Shown: in pieces, positions 1 to 8,166 of the stretch | How positions within the stretch are numbered: position 1 is the first letter of the stretch | How the letters are laid out: every line of letters begins with the position of its first letter | Source: Pseudonocardia sp. CNS-139 | Lineage (GTDB): Bacteria > Actinomycetota > Actinomycetes > Mycobacteriales > Pseudonocardiaceae | Assembly (NCBI GenBank): GCA_001942415.1 | Contig: MKJX01000176.1 | Coordinates: 1-64,000, forward strand | Length of the DNA stretch: 64,000 nucleotides | Direction: 5' to 3' | The notes under the pieces: model-generated | Databases searched by the model: none | What the model saw: only the letters and a program-made list of their open reading frames with translations | What the model was told of the DNA's origin: nothing | Translations under genes and position numbers: made by a program

Positions 1-401
1 CGGTCGTCGCCGTCGTCGTCACCGCGGATCGTCCGCGTCGGCGTCACCGGGCTGCGCGACGAGCAGCCGGACCCGGCCTGCACTCCACCGGCCGGCGCGC
101 GGCCGCGGTCATCGGCGTCGTCGTCGCCACGGTCGTCATCGTCGTCACCGGGCTGCGCGACGAACCCGCCCGAGCCCGCCTGCACACCGCCCGCCGGCGC
201 CCGGCCGCGGTCGTCGTCGCCGCCGCGGTCGTCGTCATCGTCGTCGCCGCCGTCGTCGTCGTCGCGGTCGTCGTCCTGGGCCGGCGCCAGCACGCCCGCC
301 GCCGGGGCGGGCGCGCTCGCGAGCGCCGGCGCCGCGCCGACCACACCGAGCGCGCCGACGGCCACGGCGGCCAGGAGGATGCGTCGCATGAGGAGGTCCA
401 T
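1..401 (-). CDS. Secreted Asp-rich repeat protein (C-terminus uncertain)
   Basis: The minus-strand reading starts at ATG 401, with GAGAGG nine bases upstream. It opens with a Sec-type signal peptide (RRILLAAVAVGALGVV then an Ala-rich cleavage region). The mature part alternates runs of Asp with Arg/Gly and holds two copies of a unit containing RAPAGGVQAGSG. The first copy continues GFVAQPGDDDDD. In the second copy the homologous DNA is one base short near position 79, so the frame changes to CSSRSPVTP and stays open to the window edge. Restoring one base gives VAQPGDADADDPR and a stop at 19-21, which is probably the true end. An exported acidic, possibly cation-binding protein is inferred. 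I do not recognise a family. Confidence 0.55.
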   Translation of the reverse strand, partial: MDLLMRRILLAAVAVGALGVVGAAPALASAPAPAAGVLAPAQDDDRDDDDGGDDDDDDRGGDDDRGRAPAGGVQAGSGGFVAQPGDDDDDRGDDDADDRGRAPAGGVQAGSGCSSRSPVTPTRTIRGDDDGDD

Positions 402-526
402 GTCGGTCTGCCTCTCGTCCTCGATCCGCGGGAACATCCCGCTGACCAGGGAAGTTAGGAACGCTGACCGCCCGCCCCGGTGAGACCGGGATGAGCGTCC
501 TCTCATTCCGGTGCCAGGCTCTGGGC

Positions 527-1216
527 ATGACCGACTCCCCGACCGCCGCGGCCACGGCGGCGATCCACGCGGGCGACGCCACGGCGCTGGCGCGCGTGCT
601 CGCCGCCCGTTCCGCGCTCGCCACCGAGCACGTCGACGGCGCACGGACACTCCTGCACGTGCTGGCCGACTCGCCCGGCCATCGGCCCGGCGCCCCCGCC
701 GTCCTGGCCGCGCTCCTCGACGCGGGCGCCGACGTGAACGCCCGCTTCGCCGGGGGCGCGCACACCGAGACCGCGCTGCACTGGGCGGCGAGCAACGACG
801 ACGTCGCGCTGCTCGACGCCCTGCTCGACGCCGGCGCCGACATCGAGGCCGACGGCGCGGTGATCGCCGGCGGCACGCCGCTCTCGGACGCCGTCGCGTT
901 CGGCCAGTGGAACGCGGCGCGGCGGCTGGTCGAACGCGGGGCCCGGGCCACCGTGGCCGAGGCCGCGGCGCTGGGGCTGCTCGACCGGCTGCGCGACGTC
1001 CGGCCGGACGAGGTGGACGTCGCGTTCTGGTACGCGTGCCACGGCGGGCAGCAGGCGTGCGCGGCGCACCTGCTCGACCGCGGCGCCGCGATCGACTGGC
1101 TGCCGCCGTGGGAGCAGCGCACGCCGCTGGACGCCGCCGTCCGCAGCGAGGCCACCGAGCTGGTCGTATGGCTGCGGGAACGCGGCGCCCACAGCGCGGC
1201 CGCACCAGGGGGATGA
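527..1216 (+). CDS. Ankyrin-repeat protein
   Basis: A 229-residue soluble protein with no signal peptide or membrane segment. Ankyrin-type helices and turns are visible: LLDAGADVNARF, then TALHWAASNDDVALLDALLDAGADIEADG, then TPLSDAVAFGQWNAARRLVERGA, and a last degenerate repeat ending LLDRGAAIDW. Ankyrin arrays mediate protein-protein contacts, so no reaction can be assigned. A start at ATG 491 is also open, but the MTDSPTAAATAAIHAGD start at 527 places the first ankyrin helix immediately and is preferred. The gene ends 32 bases before the PLP-dependent enzyme on the same strand, so co-transcription is possible. Confidence 0.8.
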   Translation: MTDSPTAAATAAIHAGDATALARVLAARSALATEHVDGARTLLHVLADSPGHRPGAPAVLAALLDAGADVNARFAGGAHTETALHWAASNDDVALLDALLDAGADIEADGAVIAGGTPLSDAVAFGQWNAARRLVERGARATVAEAAALGLLDRLRDVRPDEVDVAFWYACHGGQQACAAHLLDRGAAIDWLPPWEQRTPLDAAVRSEATELVVWLRERGAHSAAAPGG

Positions 1217-1248
1217 TCGCCCCTCCGGCCGATCGAGACAGGAGCGCG

Positions 1249-2229
1249 ATGCCCACCCCGCCCAGCTACGCCGATGTCGAGTCCGCAGCCGCCCGGCTGG
1301 ACGGCCAGGCGCACCGCACGCCCGTGCTGACCTCGCGGCGGGTGAACGGCGAGATCGGCGCCCGGCTGTTCTTCAAGTGCGAGAACCTCCAGCGGATGGG
1401 GGCGTTCAAGTTCCGCGGCGCGTTCAACGCGCTCGCCCGGTTCGACGCCGGCCAGCGCCGCGCGGGGGTCGTCACGTACTCGTCGGGCAACCACGCGCAG
1501 GCCGTCGCGCTGGCCGCGCGCATCCTCGGCATCCCCGCGACGATCGTGATGCCGCACGACGCCCCGGCCGGGAAGCTCGCCGCGACGCTCGAGTACGGCG
1601 CGCAGATCGTCGGCTACGACCGCTACACCGAGGACCGCGAGGAGATCGGGCGGGAGCTGGCCGCCGAGCGCGGGCTGACCCTCGTGCCGCCCTACGACCA
1701 CGCGGACGTGATGGCCGGCCAGGGCACCGCGGCGAAGGAGCTGTTCGAGGACGTCGGCGAGCTGGACGCGCTGTTCGTCCCGCTCGGCGGGGGCGGGCTG
1801 CTCAGCGGGTCGACGCTGGCCGCCCGCGCACTGTCGCCGGGGTGTCGCGTGTACGGCGTCGAGCCGGAGGCCGGCGACGACGGGCGGCAGTCGCTGCGCG
1901 GCGGGGCGATCGTGCACATCGCCACCCCGCGCACGATCGCCGACGGCGCCCAGACCCAGCACGTCGGCGAGCTGCCGTTCGAGATCATCCGCCGCGACGT
2001 CGACGACATCCTCGTCGCGAGCGACGCCGAGCTGGTCGAGGCCATGCGCATCTTCGCGGCGACGATGAAGATCGTGGTCGAGCCGACCGGCTGCCTCGGC
2101 TTCGCGGGCGTGCGCCGGCTGGGCCGCGAGGTGTCCGGCCAGCGCATCGGGGTGATCATCAGCGGCGGCAACATCGACCTGGACCGCTACGCGGCCATGC
2201 TCGCCGGTCCGTGGAGCGCCCGGGGGTGA
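1249..2229 (+). CDS. PLP-dependent threonine/serine dehydratase family enzyme
   Basis: A 326-residue fold-type II PLP enzyme. The Schiff-base lysine is in GAFKFRGAFNAL (about residue 54), the substrate loop is TYSSGNHAQA, and the phosphate-binding glycine loop is PLGGGGLLSG. The order and length match short serine/threonine dehydratases, threo-3-hydroxyaspartate ammonia-lyases and serine racemases, which lack the C-terminal ACT regulatory domain of biosynthetic IlvA. It probably deaminates or racemises hydroxy-amino acids in the cytosol; the exact substrate cannot be read from sequence. The start ATG 1249 is preceded by CAGGAGCG. The reading frame is intact. Confidence 0.85.
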   Translation: MPTPPSYADVESAAARLDGQAHRTPVLTSRRVNGEIGARLFFKCENLQRMGAFKFRGAFNALARFDAGQRRAGVVTYSSGNHAQAVALAARILGIPATIVMPHDAPAGKLAATLEYGAQIVGYDRYTEDREEIGRELAAERGLTLVPPYDHADVMAGQGTAAKELFEDVGELDALFVPLGGGGLLSGSTLAARALSPGCRVYGVEPEAGDDGRQSLRGGAIVHIATPRTIADGAQTQHVGELPFEIIRRDVDDILVASDAELVEAMRIFAATMKIVVEPTGCLGFAGVRRLGREVSGQRIGVIISGGNIDLDRYAAMLAGPWSARG

Positions 2230-2313
2230 CGGTCACAGGGCGTAGCGAACCGCCACGGCACACCCCTATGATCCGGCCGCCCACCGGACATGATCGACCG
2301 ATCGGGGGACGGG

Positions 2314-2856
2314 ATGCCGTCGCTGCGTGCGCTCACCGTGCCGCTGGGTCTGCCGCTGGCCGCGGCGGTGCTGGCGGCGGTGAGCGGCTGCGGCATCAGC
2401 CGCCTCGCCGAGCCGTCCCCTGGCGTCCCGCCACCGGCGCCCGTCCCGGCCGTGACGGTGCGGTGCACCGAGACCACGCCGACGGCACCCGCCGACCGCC
2501 CGGAGGTGCTCGCGCTGACGAGCAGCCCGTGGTTCGGGGTGTCCGACCTGTGGGCGGGGCTGCCCGACCAGCCGGCCGTCGCCCAGGACGGCGCGCTGGT
2601 CCTGCGGTTCCCGTGGGTGACGCTCGCCGACGACGAGCCGACCGGCGAGCTCGGGCCGCCGACCGTCGTCGCGACGCGCACCGACGCCCCGGGTGAGGCG
2701 AGCGCGCAGGTCGGCGCCTACGCGCAGGCGTTCGGGATCAGCGGGCTCGCGTTCTGGCCGGCCGCGGTCACGTTCCCGGCCCCCGGCTGCTGGACGGTGA
2801 CCGGCACGTTCGGCAGCACCGCCGTCGCGTTCGCCGTGCGCGTCGACGAGCCCTGA
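2314..2856 (+). CDS. Putative lipoprotein
   Basis: A 180-residue protein with an export signal (MPSLRALTVPLGLPLAAAVLAAVSGCG) whose end, VSGC, fits a lipobox, so a lipid-anchored exported protein is inferred. After the cysteine comes a Pro/Ala linker, then a compact domain with LALTSSPWFGVSDLWAGL and a C-terminal GCWTVTGTFG that looks like an immunoglobulin-type strand pair. ATG 2314 is chosen over ATG 2290 because GGGGGAC precedes it and it gives a standard signal peptide. The family is not recognised. The gene ends four bases before the convergent P450 stop. Confidence 0.65.
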   Translation: MPSLRALTVPLGLPLAAAVLAAVSGCGISRLAEPSPGVPPPAPVPAVTVRCTETTPTAPADRPEVLALTSSPWFGVSDLWAGLPDQPAVAQDGALVLRFPWVTLADDEPTGELGPPTVVATRTDAPGEASAQVGAYAQAFGISGLAFWPAAVTFPAPGCWTVTGTFGSTAVAFAVRVDEP

Positions 2857-2859
2857 CGG

Positions 2860-4137
2860 TCAGGCGCCGCCCAGCGTCACGGGCAGCGCGTCCACCCCGA
2901 AGACGAACGACAGCTTCCGGTACGACAGGTCGGCCGGGTCGGCGGCGAGTGCGATGTCCGGGAACCGCCGGACCAGCGCCGGGTAGGCCGTCCGCAGCTC
3001 CATCCGGGCCAGCTCGGCGCCGACGCAGCGGTGCAGCCCGTAGCCGAACGCGAGGTGCGGCCGCCCGGCCCCGGCCGGGTCGAACGACTCGAACCCGCCG
3101 TCGCGGTTCGCCCCGCTCAGCGAGCAGAGCACGATGTCGCCCTTCTCGATCGTGCGCCCGCCGATCTCGACGCGTTCCCGCGCGAACCGGGGAACGCGAC
3201 CTGCACCACGGTGAGGTAGCGCAGCAGCTCGTCGACGAACGGCTCGATCGCGGCGTCGTTGGCCCGCAGCGCGGCCCGGCTCTCCGGGTGGCGCAGCAGC
3301 ACGATCGTGCCGAGCGCGAGCATGCTGGTGGTGGTCTCCAGCCCGCCGGTGAGGAGCCCGTCGGCCAGCCCGGCCAGCTCGTGGTCGGAGATGTCGTCGC
3401 CGTGGTCGCGCACCAGCTGCCCGAGCAGGCCCTCACCCGGCTCGGCGCGCTGGCGCTTCACGATCTCCAGCAGGTACTCCATCGACTCGGAGATCGCGCC
3501 GAGCGAGCCCGTCACCCCGCCGAGCAGGTCGAAGCGTGTGGTGCTGAGCCGCTGGAAGTCGGCCCGGTCGGCGTACGGCACGCCCAGCAGCTCGCAGATC
3601 GTGAGCGACGGGATCGGCAGCGCGAACTGCTGCACGAGGTCGACCTGTCCGCCGTCGCGTTCCGTCGCGGCCATCTCGTCGAGCTGGCCCGTCACGATCG
3701 ACTCGACCCGCGGCCCCAGGCGGCGCAGCCGGTGCCCGGTGAACTCGGGCGTCAGCATCCGGCGGAGGCGGGTGTGGTCGGGCGGGTCGGTGAAGCCGAG
3801 GCCGCCGGGGTTCTGGTCGGCGGTGATCCCGACCGTGCCGACGAGGTTGGTGAAGTCGCTGCTGAACATGTTTGCGGCGCCGAGCACCGCTTTGGTCTCC
3901 TCGTAGGCCCGTGACGACCCACGCCCGCAGGCCGAACGGGAGCTTGAGCCGGCTGACCGGCTCCTCCGCACGCAGCCGGCCCAGCTCCGGCACCGGGTCG
4001 AGCCCGTTGCGCTGCAGCGGGACGAGCGCCGCGTCGGGCAGCATCGAGAGCAGCGCGTCCGTGGACCCGTCGGCACGGCGGCGGCCGAGCCGCATCCGCG
4101 CGAGCAGGCCGATGACGCGTCCGCGAACCCCTCGCAT
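2860..4137 (-). CDS. Cytochrome P450 (broken by two indels)
   Basis: A cytosolic haem monooxygenase of about 425 residues, the usual bacterial CYP length. The I-helix is GLLTGGLETTTSMLALG, the ExxR motif is in DELLRYL, and the haem-ligand loop is FGYGLHRCVGAELARME. Three frames must be joined. Near 3909, VVTG becomes AYEETKAVLG if one G is removed. Near 3195, VVQVAFP continues as RFARERVEIGGRTIEKG if one C is added to a CCCC run. Both changes sit in short homopolymers, so the breaks look technical. The start ATG 4137 has only a weak ribosome site. Substrate unknown; no ferredoxin or reductase gene is adjacent. Confidence 0.85.
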
Positions 4138-4232
4138 GATCCCGACTCTAGGCACGTGCCGGACCGCGTCCACAGCCGCGTGACGAGTTCGTCGCGCCCA
4201 CCGACCGACATCCGAGAGGACGGTGATCGTCC

Positions 4233-4693
4233 GTGACGGACCGTGCCGCCGCCGTGTTCGACCTGGTGTCCGCCCGCACCCGACGTCGTGTGCGGACCGC
4301 TGGTCGGCGGGGCGCTGCTGGCCCAAGCTCGTCGCGGGCGCACTCGACGTGCACGCCTGCCACACCGAACGGTCGGCCACCGGCGACGGACTGTACGCCG
4401 CGACCTACCGGCTCCCCGCCGCCCTCGCCGAGCGGATCGCGGGCCGGCGCGTCGCGATCGTGGACGACGTGGTCAACGCGGGGTCGGCGGTGCGCGCGAC
4501 GCTGTCGGCGCTGCACTCCGCCGGCGCGGTACCGGTGGCGATCGGCGCGCTGCTGACCCTCGGGCCGACCCCGGCCGCCGTCGCCGCGGACGCCGGGCTC
4601 CCGCTCGTCGCACTCGCGAACCGCCCGAACGACCTGTGGGAACCCGCCGCCTGTCCGCGGTGCCGGGCGGGTGAGCCGCTGGCGGCGCCGTGA
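4233..4693 (+). CDS. Phosphoribosyltransferase (PyrE-like), damaged
   Basis: The C-terminal two thirds is a type I phosphoribosyltransferase: the PRPP-binding motif RVAIVDDVVNAGSAVRAT is clear and VVCGPLVGGALLAQ is the PPi loop region, as in orotate phosphoribosyltransferases. To read it, three frames are joined: GTG 4233 gives MTDRAAAVFDLVSAR, then RPDVVCGPLVGG from about 4280, then LVAGALDVHACHTE from about 4320. Relatives normally have some 35-40 more residues between the first helix and the PPi loop, so this copy seems to have lost an internal piece as well as frame. It may be a pseudogene or an assembly deletion. It is not near other pyrimidine genes. Confidence 0.6.
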
Positions 4694-4924
4694 CCGGTTC
4701 TCCTCCTCACCCATGACCGGCTCCAGTGCGGCCGACTCCACCCCGGCTTGCAGGCGGGACGGGCACGTGGAACGGGTGGCTCGCGGTTCTGATCGAGGTT
4801 GAACGGCAGGCCTCGATCCGGCGTCGTACGCTCGGCGAACCCGCCCTCACTTATCAGACATCATGCCAACGTCCGGAAACTGCTGGTCAAAGGGCCGCGC
4901 ACCTCCGATGCAGCCTGCGCCAAC

Positions 4925-5524
4925 ATGCCTCCGCCGATCAAGTGCCTGTGGCATGCTGCCGCCGTGGGCGAAGAGCAGGCGGAGGCACCGACGCGCGCCG
5001 CAGCGGCGATGCTGCGTGGCGACATGCTGCCGTTCAAGCAAAAGGAGCAGCTTGAGCGGGCCTATCTCAACGCCGTTACCGCTGCTGCTGGTTGCTCGAT
5101 CCTCAACACCGACTACGATGACGGTCTCGACGCACTGATCAAGCATCGGAGTCAGCTCCACGACAGAAGCGTCGACCAATTCCTTCAAATTCAGCTGAAG
5201 TGTACGTCCCAGGTCGGCCCGAACCCGCCGAGCAGGCAGGTATCCGCCCCGTTTCGCAACGATCGATTCACCCTCTGGGCCGAGCCCAGACCCACGATCC
5301 AGAAGATCGCAGTGATCATGATCGCTCCAGAAGACCCCTTGGACTGGATCACCTGCACTCACGACCTGCTAACCATGAAACATTGCGCGTACTGGGTGAA
5401 TATTGCAGGCCGACTCGCAACCGGTGTCGACAAGACCATGGTTGCAGCGCCGACATCTCAAATATTCGACGACCATGCCCTGTGTCAGATAATGTCCAGA
5501 ATTGGACAAGGGGGTGCACCATGA
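4925..5524 (+). CDS. DUF4365-like, possible PD-(D/E)XK-fold protein
   Basis: A soluble protein of about 199 residues whose core, LERAYLNAVTAAAGC...DYDDGLDALIKHRS...FLQIQLKCT, resembles DUF4365. The spacing of an acidic GLD and a later Q-x-K is that of restriction-endonuclease-like folds; this is my inference from pattern only. In-frame starts exist at TTG 4799, ATG 4925, GTG 4964, ATG 5009 and ATG 5024. None has a strong ribosome site, and by family the start could be as late as 5009 or 5024. Base composition is visibly lower in GC than neighbours (about 55 per cent in 5161-5220). The stop overlaps the next ATG (ATGA at 5521), so the genes are translationally coupled. Confidence 0.6.
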   Translation: MPPPIKCLWHAAAVGEEQAEAPTRAAAAMLRGDMLPFKQKEQLERAYLNAVTAAAGCSILNTDYDDGLDALIKHRSQLHDRSVDQFLQIQLKCTSQVGPNPPSRQVSAPFRNDRFTLWAEPRPTIQKIAVIMIAPEDPLDWITCTHDLLTMKHCAYWVNIAGRLATGVDKTMVAAPTSQIFDDHALCQIMSRIGQGGAP

Positions 5525-6252
5525 CGAGATCGACCGAGTCGCTCCCAACTTCGAGCGAGTTGACCGCTGCCCTCAAGGAGCTCGGCTGGCATCAGAGCGG
5601 AGAAGTTCCAGGGACCCTGTCGTCATGGGTGCACGATCAGGACGAAGTCGTGATCCCCCTTGATCCCTCACGGGGCGACTTCCTCAACCTGCTCCAGCGG
5701 GCACTCAACACTATCCAGGTCCACCATGGACTGGCTGCTTCGAATGTACTTCAGCGGGTCATCCAGATCAGGCGGCAGACGTTCGATACATCACGCTTTC
5801 TTCGCGAGACTCCAACGCGTGGCGGGATAATCGGTTGGCAGGATGGCCGCGCTCTCTACGACGCTGCCGAGCAGAGCCTCGTAGCAGCAGCGAGGTCGGC
5901 GCGAGCACCTCGGAAGTACCACGGCAGCGCCAGCTCGTACCTGGCTACCAACGTACTCCAGTCGGCATTCATGGGACAGACGGAGCGTGGAAGTTTCGTC
6001 GTGACATTGCTGACCCAGCCGAACGAGATGTTCGCCACAAGCAAGGCCAACGAGAACAGGCTACAGGGACAGAGCGAGCTCAGCCCCAACGCAGGAATTA
6101 CCGGCCGACAGGTTCTTCGGACACTCGAAAGCGCCTTGGCGGGCACCAAAGATGCGCTGGACTCGTACCGGGACGTTCCGCAGCTGGATGCATTTGGACA
6201 GTTGGTGTCCGTCGGCGTCTCAGCTGAGCTGCTCAAGCACTCGTGTCTGTGA
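5521..6252 (+). CDS. Unknown protein of low-GC operon, part 1
   Basis: A 243-residue soluble protein starting at ATG 5521 inside the stop of the DUF4365-like gene. The N-terminal part, LTAALKELGWHQSGEVPGTLSSWVH, then a helix-rich middle with VLQRVIQIRRQTFDTSRF and SAFMGQTERGSFVVTLLTQP, matches no domain I can name. The end, LVSVGVSAELLKHSCL, stops abruptly in a helix. The next gene begins in another frame ten bases upstream of this stop. Adding one base after 6242 fuses the two into one protein of about 400 residues (LLKHSVSVSQGASESS), so parts 1 and 2 are probably a single gene. Codon use is AT-richer than the host average. Confidence 0.6.
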   Translation: MTRSTESLPTSSELTAALKELGWHQSGEVPGTLSSWVHDQDEVVIPLDPSRGDFLNLLQRALNTIQVHHGLAASNVLQRVIQIRRQTFDTSRFLRETPTRGGIIGWQDGRALYDAAEQSLVAAARSARAPRKYHGSASSYLATNVLQSAFMGQTERGSFVVTLLTQPNEMFATSKANENRLQGQSELSPNAGITGRQVLRTLESALAGTKDALDSYRDVPQLDAFGQLVSVGVSAELLKHSCL

Positions 6253-6719
6253 GCCAAGGGGCCAGCGAGTCGTCGATTACTCTCGATTTCGCAGGCGAAG
6301 GAGCCGTCGCCCACCGTTCCGAATTCCGGTTCACAGCGGAGGATGCACCAATTCTTGCACGGGCATCCAATCGCTTGCTCGAAGATCCGGAACCGCAGGC
6401 CGCGGTCATCGTCGGGACCGTCAACCAGGTCAGCCGGCCAGGCGCGGGTGAGTACGGCACCGCCCGCATTCGCGTCGAGTCGGGCGCAGATATCAAGAAC
6501 GTACGAGTGCGCATCAATCCAGATCAATATCCCGACATAGTCAACGCGCACCGAGATGACTTGCGCTTGCAAGTGGCTGGGCGACTCGAGCGGGACAGAA
6601 AATACTACTGGCTCTACGGCACCGGCGAGATCCGAGTTCTCGAACCGGACGACCCATCCACCGAGGAGCCGAGCCATCCGCATCTCGGTTACCCGGACGA
6701 CGATGATTTGGACGACTGA
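6249..6719 (+). CDS. Unknown protein of low-GC operon, part 2 (OB-like strands)
   Basis: A reading of about 156 residues starting at GTG 6249 (GTGA overlap with the upstream stop) or GTG 6243. After a short helix (DAPILARASNRLLE) it is mostly beta: AAVIVGTVNQVSRPG, TARIRVESGADIKNVRVRI, LRLQVAGRLERDRKYYWLYG. This could be an OB-type or similar small barrel; that is inference. The tail is acidic (PDDDDLDD). It is most likely the C-terminal domain of the preceding gene, separated by a one-base deletion. No catalytic motif is visible. Operon position beside a DUF4365-like gene suggests a defence or mobile-element role. Confidence 0.55.
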   Translation: MSQGASESSITLDFAGEGAVAHRSEFRFTAEDAPILARASNRLLEDPEPQAAVIVGTVNQVSRPGAGEYGTARIRVESGADIKNVRVRINPDQYPDIVNAHRDDLRLQVAGRLERDRKYYWLYGTGEIRVLEPDDPSTEEPSHPHLGYPDDDDLDD

Positions 6720-6914
6720 GCGGAACCGCCAGTTCCTTGAGTCCTCCGTGTAATGGTCATCACCTGGGCTGATGGACTTCCGGTCTATCCGAGTCTTCCG
6801 CTCCTGCCTCCCACAGGCGTCGGGGCCGGCGAGCTGATGAGCTTGCTGGCTGATGGCCGGCACTGAACTCGTCGCGACGGCGCCCGACCAAGGCCGCTCC
6901 GCATCGCCGGGCTG

Positions 6915-7202
6915 ATGGCCGAAGCCGAGGCGCCCGCCCCTCAGCCGGAACCCGTCAGCCGCCCGCGCGTGCTGCTCACCGCCGAGGAAGCCGCCGAACG
7001 ACTCGGCATCGGCAGGACCAAGACCTACGCCCTGGTGATGGACGAGGTGATGCAGATCCTCGCCGCCGACGCGGGCCGGAACGGCCATCGACGGGGGCAG
7101 CACCGCGCAACGATCCGGATCCGTCACGAGAAGCGGCCGAGCGCGCGCTGCCACGATGAGCCGCGTGACCACGGATCCAAAAGATCATGCACGTCTCGCT
7201 GA
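6915..7202 (+). pseudogene. Excisionase-type helix-turn-helix remnant
   Basis: From ATG 6915 the first 50 residues contain a typical excisionase/AlpA-like winged helix: RVLLTAEEAAERLGIGRTKTYALV. In relatives this is followed by a wing such as a GELPSVRIGRLRR-type strand pair and a recognition tail. Here the sequence after TYALV (about 7037) turns into MDEVMQILAADAGRNG and low-quality Arg/His text, so the wing is lost by deletion or frameshift. Such small regulators usually sit in integrated elements. This supports the view that 4.8-7.2 kb is an eroded island. No integrase is left beside it. Confidence 0.5.
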
Positions 7203-7918
7203 GCCGGCCGGTGGGGCCGCTTACGACCCCATCGCCGAGGGGTACGCGGCCGAGAACGAGGTCAGCCTCATGAACGCCCACTACGAGCGGCCCGCGGTCC
7301 TGGAGCTCGCCGGCGACGTGGCCGGGCGGCGGATCCTCGACGCCGGGTGTGGCGCGGGTCCCTGTTCGCCGCACTGCGCGAGCGCGGTGCCCTCGTCACC
7401 GGCATCGACGCGAGCGCGGGCATCCTGGAGGTGGCCCGTCGCCGCTCGGCCCCGACGCCGACCTGCGGGTCGCCGACCTGGCCGAGCCGCTGCCCTTCGC
7501 CGACGCCGCGTTCGACGACGTCGTCGCGTCCCTGGTGCTGCACTACCTGCGCGAGTGGGGACCGGCCCTGGCCGAGCTGCACCGCGTGCTGGTCCCCGGC
7601 GGACGGCTCATCGCCTCGGTCGAGCACCCGTTCGCCCTCGCTCTCTTGAGGCGCCTGGCGGGGGAGAAGGCGAACTACTTCGGGGTCACCGAGCGCACCG
7701 AGGAGTGGACGATGGGCGGGGGGAGCACGCGGCTGACCTTCTGGGACCGGCCGCTGCACGCGATGACCGACGCCTTCACCGCGGCCGGCTTCCGGATCGA
7801 GGTCATCAGCGAGCCGTCGGCCGTGCCCGGGGCCCCGGAGATGTTCCCGGAGGAGTTCGCGACGCTGTCCGACACCCGCTTCCTGGGCTTCCTGTTCTTC
7901 GTCCTCAAGGCCGGCTGA
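7156..7918 (+). CDS. Class I SAM-dependent methyltransferase (two frame breaks)
   Basis: A Rossmann-fold methyltransferase of about 250 residues. Motif I is RRILDAGCGAG; after it the frame shifts near 7358 to give GSLFAALRERGALVTGIDASAGILEVARRR (motif II acidic residue in GID), and again near 7445 to give PDADLRVADLAEPLPFADAAFDDVVASLVLHYL (motifs III/IV). The C-terminal half is intact to TGA 7918. It resembles methyltransferase domain 11 proteins that act on small molecules; the acceptor is unknown. Start ATG 7156; GTG 7165 is an alternative. A strong bidirectional hairpin follows four bases after the stop. Confidence 0.75.
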
Positions 7919-7921
7919 CGA

Positions 7922-7961
7922 CGAACGCCGGGCGCTCCCTCAACGGAAGGCCCGGCGTTCG
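7922..7961. terminator. 12-bp hairpin between methyltransferase and tRNA-Ser
   Basis: The arms CGAACGCCGGGC (7922-7933) and GCCCGGCGTTCG (7950-7961) are perfectly complementary, with a 16-base loop. The hairpin lies between the convergent methyltransferase and tRNA-Ser genes, so it can end transcription from both sides. There is no T-tract, which is usual for actinomycete terminators. Confidence 0.8.
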
Positions 7962-7971
7962 CCCTGTTCAG

Positions 7972-8061
7972 TGGCGGTAGCGGTGGGATTTGAACCCACG
8001 GAGGGCGTGAACCCTCACACGCTTTCGAGGCGTGCTCCTTCGGCCGCTCGGACACGCTACC
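7972..8061 (-). tRNA. tRNA-Ser(CGA)
   Basis: A long-variable-arm tRNA on the minus strand. The acceptor arms GGTAGCG and CGCTACC pair with a G discriminator, and CCA is encoded (7972-7974). The anticodon loop CTCGAAA gives anticodon CGA, reading UCG. The T-loop GTTCAAATC and the serine-type extra arm are present. It sits in a gene gap between a methyltransferase and a divergent IclR gene. Confidence 0.97.
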
Positions 8062-8166
8062 GAGTGGAAGCTTACTAGGCGCGTCCGCGCGCCCGCGCCC
8101 GCCCGTTCCCCTCGCGCCGGTCTTCTGCGACCCTCGGGACGGGACATCCCGCGAAGGAGCGGTGAC

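Noticed and set aside
1..400. Short repeats considered as a CRISPR array
   Set aside because: The repeats are irregular, in frame and encode Asp/Gly/Arg text. No spacers of constant length and no cas genes.
235..1962. Long minus-strand open frame over the ankyrin and dehydratase genes
   Set aside because: Arg/Gly-rich text without any domain. High GC makes long spurious frames opposite real genes.
4726..5055. Alternative 109-codon frame overlapping the start of the DUF4365-like gene
   Set aside because: Overlaps the better-supported frame, with no motif and poor codon use.
4700..8061. tRNA-Ser considered as attachment site of the low-GC island
   Set aside because: The methyltransferase lies between, the tRNA 3' end faces away from a recognisable duplicate, and no integrase is present.
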